From Aquipseudomonas alcaligenes MRY13-0052 (GTDB taxonomy: Bacteria; Pseudomonadota; Gammaproteobacteria; Pseudomonadales; Pseudomonadaceae), in NCBI GenBank assembly GCA_000474255.1, contig BATO01000001.1:1-64000 (forward strand): DNA of 64,000 nt, in the 5' to 3' direction. Position numbers and translations under genes: made by a program. The notes under the pieces are model-generated. The model was not told the origin of the DNA. It did no database searches and saw nothing but the letters and a program-made list of their open reading frames with translations. Position 1 is the stretch's first letter, and the number at the start of each line of letters is the position of its first letter. Positions 1 through 9,414 of the stretch are shown piece by piece.

Positions 1-2
1 CC

Positions 3-503
3 ATAGGCGTGGGCACCGGCATTTTCGTCCACGTGGCCTATTCGCTGCTGGGCATCGGCTTGATCGTTTCCCAGTCCATCGTCGCCTTCAACGCCCTGAA
101 GTGGCTGGCGGCGGCCTACCTGCTGTACATCGGTATCAAGGCACTGCGCGCCAAGCCGGCGGACCCGGTCGCCACCGAGGCCGACCTCACCGCCGCCGAG
201 CGCAGCCCGCGCGGGGCCTTCGTTACCGGCTTCATCACCAATGGCCTGAACCCCAAGGCGACGCTGTTCTTCCTCTCGCTGTTCACCGTGGTCATCAACC
301 CGCACACACCGCTGACCATCCAGGCCGGCTACGGCCTCTACCTGGCTTGTGCCACGGCGATCTGGTTCTGCCTGGTGGCACTGCTGTTCAGCCAGCAACG
401 GGTGCGCAGCGGCTTCGCTCGCATGGGCCACTGGTTCGACCGGCTGATGGGTGCGGTGCTGGTGGGGCTGGGGGTCAAGCTGGCGTTCACTTCGATGAAG
501 TGA
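3..503 (+). CDS. LysE/RhtB family exporter, 5' end cut by the window
   Basis: Inner-membrane exporter of the LysE family, whose members move amino acids or related small molecules out of the cell. The reading frame is open to the window edge, so the N-terminus (roughly the first 40 residues of a protein of about 205) is missing. The visible part opens in a conserved membrane segment (GVGTGIFVHVAYSLLG), then a second helix ending in YLLYIGIKALR, a polar loop, the family-typical segment FITNGLNPKATLFFLSLF (about residues 77-94 of the visible part), and two further helices. The internal GTG at 9 is not a plausible start because it lies inside the first visible helix. The substrate cannot be told from sequence. 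Confidence 0.85.
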   Translation: MGVGTGIFVHVAYSLLGIGLIVSQSIVAFNALKWLAAAYLLYIGIKALRAKPADPVATEADLTAAERSPRGAFVTGFITNGLNPKATLFFLSLFTVVINPHTPLTIQAGYGLYLACATAIWFCLVALLFSQQRVRSGFARMGHWFDRLMGAVLVGLGVKLAFTSMK

Positions 504-551
504 GGGGCTGCACTCCGCAAAACCATCACCGCAACGCAGGGCACAGGTATA

Positions 552-585
552 CGTAGGATGGGTAGAGCTCCGCGAAACCCATCAC
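552..585 (+). repeat. Intergenic repeat of the CGTAGGATGGG...GAAACCCATC type, copy 1
   Basis: Starts CGTAGGATGGGTAGAG and ends CGAAACCCATCAC. Its two ends are partly complementary (GGATGGG / CCCATC), so it can fold. Related copies lie at 51579-51610, 60651-60682 (inverted) and 60727-60759. It fills the gap between the exporter and the convergent AraC gene and reaches the AraC stop codon. Confidence 0.7.
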
Positions 586-1364
586 GCCTTCTCCAGCGTC
601 GCCAGCAAGCCCAGGCTGGCGACGTATTCCCTCGGGTTTTCCCCCAGCAGGCGGCGGAACATGGCGCTGAAGGCGCGGCCGCTGCCGTAGCCCAGGTCGC
701 TGGCGACCTTCTGCACACTGTGCCCGGCCAGCAGGCGCGGCAGGGCCTCGGTGAGGCGCAGCTGCTGGCGCCAGTCGTTGAAGTTCATGCCCAGCTCCTG
801 GGCGAACAGGCGGGACAGGGTGCGGGTGCTGGCGCCCACCTGTAGGCTCCAGTCGTCGAGGGTACGGCTGCTGTCCGGCGTCTCCAGCAGGGCCAGGCAG
901 ATGGCCTGCAGGCGGCGGTCGCGGGGCATCGGCAGGTGCAGCGGCATGCGCTCCAGGGCGGCGATCTCGTGGAGGATCAGGCGTTGCACCAGGGTGCGGT
1001 GCTCGTCGTCGGCGTCGCGTGCCTCCAGCTCCACCAGACGCAGGATCAGCTCGCGCAACAGCGGCGGCACCGCCAGCACGCAGCAGGTATCCAGCGCTGG
1101 CGGCGCGGCCTCGGCGGCGATGAACAGGGTGCGCATCTGCACCTGCCCGGACATGAATATCTGGTGCTCGATGCCCGGTGGGATCCACACCGCGCGGGTC
1201 GGCGGAATGACCCAGGCGCCGGCTTCGGTAACCAGGCGCATCAGCCCCTGGGCGGCATAGAGGAACTGCGCCTGGTTGTGCAGGTGCAGGTCGACGTGGG
1301 CGTTGTCGGGATAGTCCAGGGCAACGGCGCCGATCCGGCCCAGCGGTAGGTGGTCGATGAACAT
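582..1364 (-). CDS. AraC family transcriptional regulator (cupin + HTH)
   Basis: Predicted 260-residue cytoplasmic regulator. The N-terminal half is a cupin-like sensor fold (HLHNQAQFLYA, VWIPPGIEHQI), and the C-terminal roughly 100 residues form the paired AraC helix-turn-helix domain (GASTRTLSRLFAQELG, then VASDLGYGSGRAFSAMFRR). The ATG at 1364 was chosen because the cupin domain begins right after it; a longer frame to 1436 adds an unlikely basic leader that runs towards the neighbouring promoter. It is divergent from the MFS gene 89 bp away, so that transporter is the obvious target. AraC proteins with this cupin arrangement often control one adjacent efflux gene. The ligand is unknown. 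Confidence 0.88.
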   Translation of the reverse strand: MFIDHLPLGRIGAVALDYPDNAHVDLHLHNQAQFLYAAQGLMRLVTEAGAWVIPPTRAVWIPPGIEHQIFMSGQVQMRTLFIAAEAAPPALDTCCVLAVPPLLRELILRLVELEARDADDEHRTLVQRLILHEIAALERMPLHLPMPRDRRLQAICLALLETPDSSRTLDDWSLQVGASTRTLSRLFAQELGMNFNDWRQQLRLTEALPRLLAGHSVQKVASDLGYGSGRAFSAMFRRLLGENPREYVASLGLLATLEKA

Positions 1365-1453
1365 GGCTGATCCGATGATCTTTTTGGCAGAAAGCTGCCG
1401 GTCGGCCAACCTAGCATGGCGGTCCACAACAACCAAACCGCAGCGAAACTGCC

Positions 1454-2638
1454 ATGAACCGACCGCGTACCGTCATCCGTTTCATCAACGCCGCCCACAT
1501 CATCGACCACATGTTCATGCTCATCTTCCCTGCCGCCGTGCTGGGCATGACCGCCACCTTCGGGCTGTCCTATGCCGAACTGATTGGCTTGTCCCTGGGC
1601 GGCTTCATCGCCTTCGGTGCCTGCTCGCTACCGGCCGGCTGGCTGGGGGACAAATGGAGCCGCCGGCAGATGATGCTGGCTTTCTTCATCGGCATTGGCG
1701 CCGCCGCCATCTTCACCGGGCTGAGCAACAGCACGCCGATGCTGGTGCTGGGGCTGACGCTGGTGGGTGTGTTCGCCGCCATCTATCACCCGGTGGGTAC
1801 GGCGATGCTGGTGGCCCATGCGGAGAACCGTGGCCGCGAGATCGGCATGAACGGCATGTGGGGCAACCTGGGCGTGGCCTTCTCCGCGCTGCTGACGGGC
1901 TTTCTCACCGCCCATTTCGGCTGGCGCGCGGCCTTCATCCTGCCCGGGGCGCTGTCCGTGGCCATCGGCGTCTGGTTCGCCTTCTGCGTGCGGGACGAGG
2001 CTGCCCCCGTCGCGGCTGCCGGGGCGAAGCGCGGTGCCGGTACGGGGCAGGTGTCGATGCGCCTGGTGTTCGGCGTGCTGGCGCTGGTGACCGCCACCGG
2101 CGGGGTGATCTTCAACGCCTCGACCATGACCTACCCGAAGCTGTTCCAGGAGCGCCTGGTGGAGCTGTTCTCGTCGCCCGAGAGCCTGGGCATCGTGGTC
2201 AGCATCGCCTATGCCTTCGGCGCCGTGGCGCAGCTGCTGATGGGGCGGGTGCTGGACCGTTGCAGCCTGAAACTGCCCTTCGTGGTGATGACCCTGTGCC
2301 AGGGCCCGTTGCTGGTGGCGATGGCCTACGCCGATGGCTGGATGGTGATCGCCCTGGGCGCCGCCTTCATGTTCGCGGTGTTCGGCCAGGTGACGGTGAA
2401 TGACGCGATGGTGGCCAACTTCGTCGCGCCGCAATGGCAGGCGCGGGTCTTTGCCCTGCGCTACTTCGTGTCCTTCGGCGCCAGTGCAGCGGCCATCCCG
2501 ATGATCGCCTTCATCGAGCCGCGCCAGGGGTTGGTGGGGCTGTACCTCGTGCTGGCGGGCTTCGGCGTGGCGACCTTCGTCGCGGCGCTGGTGTTCCCGA
2601 AGACGCCGGCCCATGCGCCGAAGGCGGTGCCCGTCTGA
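1454..2638 (+). CDS. MFS transporter
   Basis: A 394-residue inner-membrane protein with about 12 hydrophobic segments in two six-helix halves. Major facilitator motif A is visible between helices 2 and 3 (GWLGDKWSRRQMM, about residues 59-71), and helix 4 carries IYHPVGTAML, which resembles the fosmidomycin-resistance-like branch of MFS efflux proteins. The ATG at 1454 starts the first amphipathic stretch. It is divergently transcribed from an AraC regulator, the usual arrangement for an inducible drug or metabolite exporter. The substrate and direction of transport are inferred only from family resemblance. Confidence 0.88.
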   Translation: MNRPRTVIRFINAAHIIDHMFMLIFPAAVLGMTATFGLSYAELIGLSLGGFIAFGACSLPAGWLGDKWSRRQMMLAFFIGIGAAAIFTGLSNSTPMLVLGLTLVGVFAAIYHPVGTAMLVAHAENRGREIGMNGMWGNLGVAFSALLTGFLTAHFGWRAAFILPGALSVAIGVWFAFCVRDEAAPVAAAGAKRGAGTGQVSMRLVFGVLALVTATGGVIFNASTMTYPKLFQERLVELFSSPESLGIVVSIAYAFGAVAQLLMGRVLDRCSLKLPFVVMTLCQGPLLVAMAYADGWMVIALGAAFMFAVFGQVTVNDAMVANFVAPQWQARVFALRYFVSFGASAAAIPMIAFIEPRQGLVGLYLVLAGFGVATFVAALVFPKTPAHAPKAVPV

Positions 2639-2664
2639 GCGTGCCGGCATGAAGACTGAATGAA

Positions 2665-2702
2665 AAAGGGGCTCCCGGACCGTGGTCCGGGAGCCCCTTT
2701 GC
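2665..2702. terminator. Bidirectional rho-independent terminator
   Basis: A long perfect stem (AAAGGGGCTCCCGGAC paired with GTCCGGGAGCCCCTTT) with A- and T-rich flanks on both sides. It lies between the convergent MFS and thiolase genes and can serve both. Confidence 0.85.
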
Positions 2703-2720
2703 GTTTCCCGGGGAGGCGCG

Positions 2721-3896
2721 TTACAGCAGCTCGACCGCCACGGCCGTGGCTTCGCCGCCGCCGATGCACAGCGAGGCGACACCGCGCTTGCCACCCTTGT
2801 TACGCAGGGCGTTGATCAGGGTGAGGATGATACGCGAGCCGGTGGAGCCCACCGGGTGGCCCTGGGCGCAGGCGCCGCCGTAGACGTTGACCTTGGCGTG
2901 GTCCAGGCCGTGTTCACGCATGGCGAGCATGGTGACCATGGCGAAGGCTTCGTTGATTTCGAACAGGTCCACATCGTCCTTGGTCCAGCCGATCTTCTTG
3001 AACAGGTTGGTCATGGCGCCGATGGGGGCGAGGGTGAATTCGCTCGGGTCCTGGCTCTGGGTGGCGTGGCCGACGATCTTCGCCAGTGGCTTGAGGCCAC
3101 GGCGCTGGGCTTCCTCGGCGGTCATCAGCATCAGGGCACTGGCGCCGTCGGAGATGGAGCTGGCGTTGGCGGCGGTGATGGTGCCGTCCTTGCGGAAGGC
3201 CGGGCGCAGGCCGGGGATCTTGTCGAGGTTGGCGGTCAGCGGCTGCTCGTCGTCCTTGACCACTACCTCGCCCTTGCGGGTGGTGACGGTGACCGGGACG
3301 ATCTCGGCGGCGAGGGCGCCCTCGGCGATGGCGGCCTGGGCACGCTTGAGGGACTCGATGGCGTAGGCGTCCATCTCCTCGCGGGTGATGCCGTGCTTGT
3401 CGGCGGTCTCCTGGGCGAAGGAGCCCATCAGGCGACCGGTGCGGGCGTCTTCGAGGCCGTCGAGGAACATGTGGTCCTTGATCTCGCCGTGGCCCATGCG
3501 CAGGCCGGTGCGGGCCTTCTCCAGCACGTAGGGCGCGTTGGACATGCTCTCCATGCCGCCGGCGACCATCACGCTGTTGCTGCCGGCCTTGAGCAGGTCG
3601 TGGGCCAGCATCACCGCCTTCATGCCGGAGCCGCACAGCTTGTTGATGGTGGTGCAGCCGGTGGCGGCGGGCAGGCCGGCGTTCAGCGAGGCCTGGCGGG
3701 CCGGGCCCTGCTTGAGACCGGCGGGCAGTACGCAGCCCATGATCACTTCCTGCACGTCGGCGGCGTCGATGCCGGCACGGGCCACCGCTTCGCGGATCGC
3801 CGCCGCGCCCAGGTCCACGGCGGAAACGCCGGAAAGGCTGCCCTGGAAACCGCCCATCGGGGTGCGGGCGCCGCTGACGATTACGATCTCAGACAT
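2721..3896 (-). CDS. Acetyl-CoA C-acetyltransferase (thiolase II family)
   Basis: A 391-residue thiolase, the normal length. It either condenses two acetyl-CoA to acetoacetyl-CoA or performs the reverse thiolysis. The acylated cysteine is Cys88 in NKLCGSGMKA, the active-site histidine is His347 in the GHPVGSTG motif, and the second cysteine is Cys377 in CIGGGEA. All are present, so the enzyme should be active. It stands alone on the minus strand, divergent from the acyl-CoA ligase with 181 bp between them. The two could share fatty-acid or acetoacetate metabolism, but no shared operator is obvious. Assignment to atoB-like rather than phaA-like use cannot be made from sequence. Confidence 0.92.
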   Translation of the reverse strand: MSEIVIVSGARTPMGGFQGSLSGVSAVDLGAAAIREAVARAGIDAADVQEVIMGCVLPAGLKQGPARQASLNAGLPAATGCTTINKLCGSGMKAVMLAHDLLKAGSNSVMVAGGMESMSNAPYVLEKARTGLRMGHGEIKDHMFLDGLEDARTGRLMGSFAQETADKHGITREEMDAYAIESLKRAQAAIAEGALAAEIVPVTVTTRKGEVVVKDDEQPLTANLDKIPGLRPAFRKDGTITAANASSISDGASALMLMTAEEAQRRGLKPLAKIVGHATQSQDPSEFTLAPIGAMTNLFKKIGWTKDDVDLFEINEAFAMVTMLAMREHGLDHAKVNVYGGACAQGHPVGSTGSRIILTLINALRNKGGKRGVASLCIGGGEATAVAVELL

Positions 3897-4077
3897 CTTG
3901 TTCCTACCTCTTCGGGTGATGGGCCGAGACTGGCCGATGGGGCGGATTCTATCTCGTGACCGAAAGTGGCCAAAGGGTCACGTGCAAATCATTCTTTTGA
4001 CTGATTTATGCCTGGACGCAGGGCCCTAGAGTGCGGAGAAATCAATAACTACATCCCTCGCGCGCAGGTGCATTTCC

Positions 4078-5760
4078 ATGGTGCAGACCCGAGTCATCAA
4101 ACCGGCCGACAACGCCTACCAGTACCCCTTGCTGATCAAAGGCCTGCTGCTCTCCGGCAGCCGCTACGAGAAGACCCGGGAAATCGTCTACCGCGATCTG
4201 GTGCGCTACAACTACGCCACCTTCAACGAGCGCGTCGCGCGCCTGGCCAACCTGCTGACCGATGCCGGCGTAAAGGCGGGTGACACCGTGGCGGTGATGG
4301 ATTGGGACAGCCACCGTTACCTGGAATGCATGTTCGCCATCCCGATGATCGGCGCGGTGCTGCACACCATCAACATCCGCCTCTCGCCGGACCAGATCCT
4401 CTACACCATGAACCACGCCGAGGACCGCTTCGTGCTGGTCAACAGCGAGTTCGTGCCGATCTACAAGGCCATCGAGGGCCAGTTGACCACGGTCGAGAAG
4501 ACCCTTCTGCTGACCGACGCCGCCGACAAGAGCGCCGACCTGCCGAACCTCGTCGGCGAATACGAAACCCTGATGGCCGCCGCCTCCACCCGCTACGACT
4601 TCCCCGACTTCGACGAGAACTCCCTCGCCACCACCTTCTATACGACCGGCACCACCGGCAACCCCAAGGGCGTGTACTTCACCCACCGCCAACTGGTGCT
4701 GCACACCATGGCCATGGCCAGCATGATGGGCTCGGTGCACAGCCCCAGCCTGATGGCCAACGACGACGTGTACATGCCCATCACCCCGATGTTCCACGTG
4801 CATGCCTGGGGCGTGCCCTACGTGGCCACCATGTTGGGGGTCAAGCAGGTCTACCCCGGGCGTTACGATCCGGAACTGCTGGTGGAGCTGTGGCGTCGCG
4901 AGAAGGTCAGCTTCTCCCACTGCGTGCCGACCATCCTGCAGATGGTGATGAACGCCAAGGCCGCCCAGGGCGTGGATTTCAACGGCTGGAAGCTGATCAT
5001 CGGCGGCAGTTCGCTGAACCGCTCGCTGTACGACGCCGCCAAAGCACGTGGCATCCATCTGACGGCGGCCTACGGCATGTCCGAGACCTGCCCGATGATT
5101 TCCTGCGCGCACATGAACGACGAGCTGCTGGCCGGCAGCGAAGACGAGCGCACCACCTACCGCATCAAGGCCGGTGTACCAGTGCCCCTGGTGGACGCGG
5201 CGATCATCGACGCCGAGGGCAAGTTCCTGCCGGCGGATGGCGAGTCCCAGGGCGAGCTGGTGCTGCGTTCGCCCTGGCTGACCCAGGGTTACTTCCGCGA
5301 ACCGGAGAAGAGCCAGGAGCTGTGGGAGGGTGGCTGGCTGCACACCGGCGACGTCGCCACCATCGACGGCATGGGCTTCATCGATATCCGCGACCGCATC
5401 AAGGACGTGATCAAGACCGGCGGTGAATGGATCTCCTCCCTGGAGCTGGAGGACCTGGTCAGCCGCCACCCGGCAGTGCGCGAAGTGGCGGTGGTCGGGG
5501 TACCCGATCCGCAGTGGGGGGAGCGGCCTTTCGCCCTGCTGGTGCTGCGTGACGGGCAGGCCCTGGATGCCAAGGCGCTGAAGGAGCATCTCAAGCCTTT
5601 CGTAGAGCAAGGTCACATCAATAAGTGGGCTATTCCCAGCCAGATCGCCGTTGTTACTGAAATTCCCAAGACCAGCGTCGGCAAGCTGGACAAGAAACGC
5701 ATCCGCGTCGATATCGCCCAGTGGCAGGCCACGGGCAGCACCTTCCTCTCCGCTCTCTGA
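4078..5760 (+). CDS. Medium/long-chain fatty acyl-CoA ligase (AlkK-like)
   Basis: A 560-residue member of the ANL superfamily that activates a carboxylic acid to its acyl-CoA through an acyl-AMP. The phosphate-binding motif YTTGTTGNPKGV is at residues 188-199, the YGMSET motif follows in the middle, the hinge is in the segment LHTGDVATIDGMGFIDIRDR, and the catalytic lysine is Lys536 in the C-terminal SVGKLDKK. The overall pattern resembles AlkK-type medium-chain acid ligases. It sits 244 bp upstream of a DUF1302/DUF1329 cassette in the same direction; from memory, the same neighbours occur at P. putida PP_0763-PP_0767. This suggests the ligase activates acids released or imported by that system. 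Exact chain length is not visible. Confidence 0.88.
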   Translation: MVQTRVIKPADNAYQYPLLIKGLLLSGSRYEKTREIVYRDLVRYNYATFNERVARLANLLTDAGVKAGDTVAVMDWDSHRYLECMFAIPMIGAVLHTINIRLSPDQILYTMNHAEDRFVLVNSEFVPIYKAIEGQLTTVEKTLLLTDAADKSADLPNLVGEYETLMAAASTRYDFPDFDENSLATTFYTTGTTGNPKGVYFTHRQLVLHTMAMASMMGSVHSPSLMANDDVYMPITPMFHVHAWGVPYVATMLGVKQVYPGRYDPELLVELWRREKVSFSHCVPTILQMVMNAKAAQGVDFNGWKLIIGGSSLNRSLYDAAKARGIHLTAAYGMSETCPMISCAHMNDELLAGSEDERTTYRIKAGVPVPLVDAAIIDAEGKFLPADGESQGELVLRSPWLTQGYFREPEKSQELWEGGWLHTGDVATIDGMGFIDIRDRIKDVIKTGGEWISSLELEDLVSRHPAVREVAVVGVPDPQWGERPFALLVLRDGQALDAKALKEHLKPFVEQGHINKWAIPSQIAVVTEIPKTSVGKLDKKRIRVDIAQWQATGSTFLSAL

Positions 5761-5768
5761 GCCGCTTT

Positions 5769-5794
5769 AGGCCGGGTCCCGCAAGGCCCGGCCT
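5769..5794 (+). terminator. GC-rich hairpin after the acyl-CoA ligase
   Basis: AGGCCGGG (5769-5776) pairs with CCCGGCCT (5787-5794) around a 10-nt loop, 8 bp after the ligase stop. No T run follows, so termination would be weak or partial and some read-through into the DUF1302 gene is possible. Confidence 0.5.
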
Positions 5795-5799
5795 GTCTA

Positions 5800-5815
5800 C
5801 CAAGCAAACGCTTGG
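5800..5815. promoter_or_regulatory. Palindrome CCAAGCAAACGCTTGG, possible operator of the DUF1302 gene
   Basis: Perfect 6-bp arms CCAAGC/GCTTGG around AAAC, followed by TTGTTATTT. It lies about 190 bp upstream of the first DUF1302 gene and just behind the ligase terminator. The form CAAGC-N4-GCTTG is like many TetR-type operators. It could instead be part of the ligase terminator, since a T-rich stretch follows. I did not see a second copy in the window. Confidence 0.4.
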
Positions 5816-6004
5816 CTTGTTATTTGCTGGCTCCGCGCCAGCTCACCCCGGCTTTACCAATCGCCAGATCGGGCTAGTCTGCAAACCTGCGAGCCAGAGT
5901 GCTCGCCGGACTGCAAATCACACTTTAGAGGGATCAAGCACTACTACCTCCTGGCTATAGTCCGCACCAATCCATAACAAAAAAACACACATGGAGTAGC
6001 GTCG

Positions 6005-7873
6005 ATGACAACAAGAAAACCGTTCTGGCGCCTGGCACGACTGCCACTGGCCGTCAGCCTCGCATCCACTCTCGCCGCCCCGGCATTCGGCGTAACGTTC
6101 AATATCGGCGAGATCGAGGGGCAGTTCGATTCCTCGTTGTCGGTCGGTGCAAGCTGGTCCATGCGCGGTGCGGATGCGGACCTGATCGGCAAGAACAATG
6201 GTGGTGATGGCCTGTCGCAGACCTCCGATGACTCCCACCTGAACTTCAAGAAGGGCGAGACCTTCTCGAAGATCTTCAAGGGCATCCATGACCTCGAGCT
6301 CAAGTACGGCGACACCGGCGTCTTCGTCCGTGGCAAATACTGGTACGACTTCGAGCTGAAGGACGAAAGCCGCCTGTTCAAGGACATCGACGACCACAAC
6401 CGCAAAGAGGCCGCCCAGTCCTCTGGCGCACAGATCCTCGACGCCTTCATCTACCACAACTACGACATCGCAGATAAACCGGGCTCCGTGCGCCTGGGCA
6501 AACAGGTCGTAAGTTGGGGTGAAAGTACCTTCATCCAGAACGGCATCAACGCGATCAACCCGGTGGACGTCTCCGCCTTCCGCCGCCCCGGTGCGGAGGT
6601 CAAGGAAGGTCTGATTCCGGTCAACATGTTCTATGTTTCGCAGAGCCTGACCGACAATCTTTCCGCCGAAGCCTTCTACCAACTGGAGTGGGACCAGACT
6701 GTCACTGACAACTGCGGCACCTTCTTCGCACAGCCGGACATCGTTGCCGATGGTTGCGATGGCAACCTTGCCGTTCTGACCCCCCCCTCTGCCCTGCAGC
6801 TAGCGACCATCAACGGGGGAATCGCAGGTTTGCCGGCTTTCCTCGGCGTTTCGCCCGTCACCGCTACCAGCGAGGGTGTGATCGTTCCCCGTGGCGGAGA
6901 CCGCGATGCGCGTGATGGCGGCCAGTGGGGCACCGCGCTGCGCTACTTCTCCGAAGAGCTGGACACCGAGTTCGGCGCTTATTTCATGAACTACCACAGC
7001 CGTGCGCCGATTTTCAGCGCCACAGCTGCCGGCAGTGGCGTCTACACCGCCGCTCCAGGCTTTGGTGCCGCTGCTCCTCTGGTCGTGGCCGCCAACTCCA
7101 AGTACTTCATCGAGTACCCGGAAGACATTCGTCTCTATGGCCTGAGCTTCTCCACCACCCTGCCCACCGGCACTGCGTGGTCGGGTGAGGTCAGCTACCG
7201 TCCGAACGCTCCGGTACAGATCAACTCCACCGACGTCCTGTATGGCGGCGTCAAACTGCTGGGCGGCGCCTACGCCAACGCGTCGCTGCTCAACGGCCGG
7301 CCTGGCCAGGATCTTCACGGTTACAACCGCAAGGAGATTACCCAACTCCAGACCACCTTTACCCATTTCTTCGACCAGGTAATGGGTGCTGAGCGTCTGA
7401 CGTTGGTCGGTGAAGTGGGCTTCACCCACGTGGGTGGACTTGAAAGCACCAGCAAGGTCCGTTATGGCCGTGACCCGATCTATGGTCCGGGTCCGCTGCC
7501 TCCGACTGCTCTGCTGGGCGGGAACACTTGCGCAGCACTGAACGGTGCCGGTGAAAACCAACGCAAGTACTGCGAAGACGACGGCTTCGTGACCAGCAAC
7601 TCTTGGGGTTACCGCGCACGTGCCATCTGGGATTACAACGACGCCTTCGCCGGTGTGAATCTGAAGCCGAACATCGCCTGGTCCCATGACGTCAATGGTT
7701 ACGGCCCCAACGGTACCTTCACCGAAGGCGCCAAGGCCATCAGCCTGGGCCTGGATGCCGAGTACCAGAACACCTACACCGCCAGCCTGTCCTACACCGA
7801 TTTCTTCGGTGGCGACTACAACACCCTGATCGATCGCGACTTCCTCGCGCTCAGCTTTGGCGTGAACTTCTAA
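6005..7873 (+). CDS. DUF1302 family outer-membrane protein, copy 1
   Basis: A 622-residue exported protein with a signal peptide (basic start, hydrophobic core, likely cleavage after AFG at residue 29). The mature protein begins FNIGEIEGQFDSSLSVGASW and ends in an aromatic C-terminal strand with terminal Phe (LSFGVNF), the usual mark of an outer-membrane beta-barrel. Length and pattern match DUF1302. These proteins nearly always sit beside a DUF1329 gene and are thought to handle hydrophobic substrates at the outer membrane; biochemical function is not settled. The ATG at 6005 is preceded by GGAG about 9 nt upstream. It is 26 bp from the DUF1329 gene and clearly paralogous to the gene at 54682. 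Confidence 0.88.
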   Translation: MTTRKPFWRLARLPLAVSLASTLAAPAFGVTFNIGEIEGQFDSSLSVGASWSMRGADADLIGKNNGGDGLSQTSDDSHLNFKKGETFSKIFKGIHDLELKYGDTGVFVRGKYWYDFELKDESRLFKDIDDHNRKEAAQSSGAQILDAFIYHNYDIADKPGSVRLGKQVVSWGESTFIQNGINAINPVDVSAFRRPGAEVKEGLIPVNMFYVSQSLTDNLSAEAFYQLEWDQTVTDNCGTFFAQPDIVADGCDGNLAVLTPPSALQLATINGGIAGLPAFLGVSPVTATSEGVIVPRGGDRDARDGGQWGTALRYFSEELDTEFGAYFMNYHSRAPIFSATAAGSGVYTAAPGFGAAAPLVVAANSKYFIEYPEDIRLYGLSFSTTLPTGTAWSGEVSYRPNAPVQINSTDVLYGGVKLLGGAYANASLLNGRPGQDLHGYNRKEITQLQTTFTHFFDQVMGAERLTLVGEVGFTHVGGLESTSKVRYGRDPIYGPGPLPPTALLGGNTCAALNGAGENQRKYCEDDGFVTSNSWGYRARAIWDYNDAFAGVNLKPNIAWSHDVNGYGPNGTFTEGAKAISLGLDAEYQNTYTASLSYTDFFGGDYNTLIDRDFLALSFGVNF

Positions 7874-7898
7874 GCGGCCCGGAACTAAGGAATCACCT

Positions 7899-9266
7899 AT
7901 GAAAACAACAAAGAACCTGCTGCAAACCGGTGCGCTGGCGCTGTCCCTGCTGGCCACCGCCGTCATGGCGGCGGCCCCGGCCGACCAGGTGGCCAAGATC
8001 GGCACCACCCTGACCCCGCTGGGTGCGGAGAAGGCCGGTAACGCCGATGGCAGCATCCCCGAGTGGACCGGCGGCCTGCCGCAGAACGCCGGCCCGGTGG
8101 ACGACAAGGGCTTCGTTTCCGATCCCTTCGCCAGTGAGCAACCGCTGTTCACCATCACCGCGCAGAACGTCGAGCAGTACAAGGACAAGCTGACCCCCGG
8201 CCAGTACGCGATGTTCAAGCGCTACCCGGAAACCTACAAGATGCCGGTGTTCACCACCCACCGTACGGCCACCGTACCGGCGAACGTGATCGCGGCAGCC
8301 AAGGAAAACGCGGCCAACACCAAGCTGGTGGAGGGCGGTAACGGTCTGGAGAACTTCAAGACCGCCAACCCCTTCCCGATTCCGCAGAACGGCCTGGAAG
8401 CGATCTGGAACCACATCACCCGCTACCGCGGTGGCAGCGTGCGCCGTCTGGTGACCCAGGCGACCCCGCAGCCCAACGGCTCCTACAGCCTGGTGTACTT
8501 CCAGGACGAGTTCACCTTCCGCGACAAGCTGAAGGACTACGACCCGAGCAAGCCGAGCAACGTGCTGTTCTACTTCAAGCAGCGTGTGACCGCTCCTTCG
8601 CGCCTGGCCGGTAACGTGCTGCTGGTGCACGAGACCCTCAACCAGGTGAAGGAACCGCGCCTGGCGTGGCTGTACAACGCCGGTCAGCGCCGCGTACGCC
8701 GCGCCCCGCAGGTGTCCTACGACGGCCCGGGTACCGCCGCCGATGGCCTGCGTACCTCCGACAACTTCGACATGTACAACGGTGCGCCGGACCGCTACGA
8801 CTGGAAGCTGGAAGGCAAGAAGGAGATCTACATCCCCTACAACAGCTACCGCCTGGACTCGCCCAAGCTGAAGTACGCCGACATCATCAAGGCCGGCCAC
8901 ATCAACCAGGACCTGACCCGCTACGAGCTGCACCGCGTGTGGCATGTCGTCGCGACCCTCAAGTCCGGCGAGCGCCACATCTACGCCAAGCGTGACTTCT
9001 ACATCGACGAAGACACCTGGCAAGCCGCCGCCATCGACCACTACGACGGCCGTGGCACCCTGTGGCGCGTAGCCGAGGCCCACTCGGAGTACTACTACGA
9101 CAAGCAAGTACCCTGGTACGCCGTGGAAACCCTGTACGACCTGCTGTCCGGTCGCTACCTGGCCCTGGGCATGAAGAACGAGGAGAAACAATCCTACGAC
9201 TTCAACTACAGCGCTTCGGAAAGCGACTACACCCCGGCCGCTCTGCGTCAGGCTGGCGTGCGTTGA
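7899..9266 (+). CDS. DUF1329 family exported protein, copy 1
   Basis: A 455-residue exported protein with a typical signal peptide (MKTTKNLL, hydrophobic core, likely cleavage after VMA near residue 23). There is no lipobox cysteine, so it is predicted soluble periplasmic or membrane-associated. Family landmarks such as LTPLGAEKAGNADGSIPEW near the mature start and YNAGQRRVRRAPQVSYDGPG in the second half are present; the fold is LolA/LppX-like in related families. It is co-transcribed with the DUF1302 gene (gap 25 bp) and followed by a terminator, so these two form a closed bicistron. Its role, perhaps carrying lipid-like substrate between outer membrane and periplasm, is inferred from family context only. 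Confidence 0.88.
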   Translation: MKTTKNLLQTGALALSLLATAVMAAAPADQVAKIGTTLTPLGAEKAGNADGSIPEWTGGLPQNAGPVDDKGFVSDPFASEQPLFTITAQNVEQYKDKLTPGQYAMFKRYPETYKMPVFTTHRTATVPANVIAAAKENAANTKLVEGGNGLENFKTANPFPIPQNGLEAIWNHITRYRGGSVRRLVTQATPQPNGSYSLVYFQDEFTFRDKLKDYDPSKPSNVLFYFKQRVTAPSRLAGNVLLVHETLNQVKEPRLAWLYNAGQRRVRRAPQVSYDGPGTAADGLRTSDNFDMYNGAPDRYDWKLEGKKEIYIPYNSYRLDSPKLKYADIIKAGHINQDLTRYELHRVWHVVATLKSGERHIYAKRDFYIDEDTWQAAAIDHYDGRGTLWRVAEAHSEYYYDKQVPWYAVETLYDLLSGRYLALGMKNEEKQSYDFNYSASESDYTPAALRQAGVR

Positions 9267-9286
9267 TCCTGTAATACCGCGTAAAC

Positions 9287-9312
9287 AAGCCGGCCTTCGG
9301 GCCGGCTTTTTC
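9287..9312 (+). terminator. Rho-independent terminator of the first DUF1302-DUF1329 operon
   Basis: AAGCCGGCC (9287-9295), loop TTCG, GGCCGGCTT (9300-9308), then a T run to 9312. It separates the bicistron from the LuxR gene, which therefore needs its own promoter. Confidence 0.9.
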
Positions 9313-9414
9313 TTGTCTGTACTTTCCCAAGGGACTACAAATGGGCGGACCGAAAGGCTAGGCTGCCTCAGCGCTCACGCCCCCGCGGCATAACCATTCC
9401 TAGAAGCCGGGTTG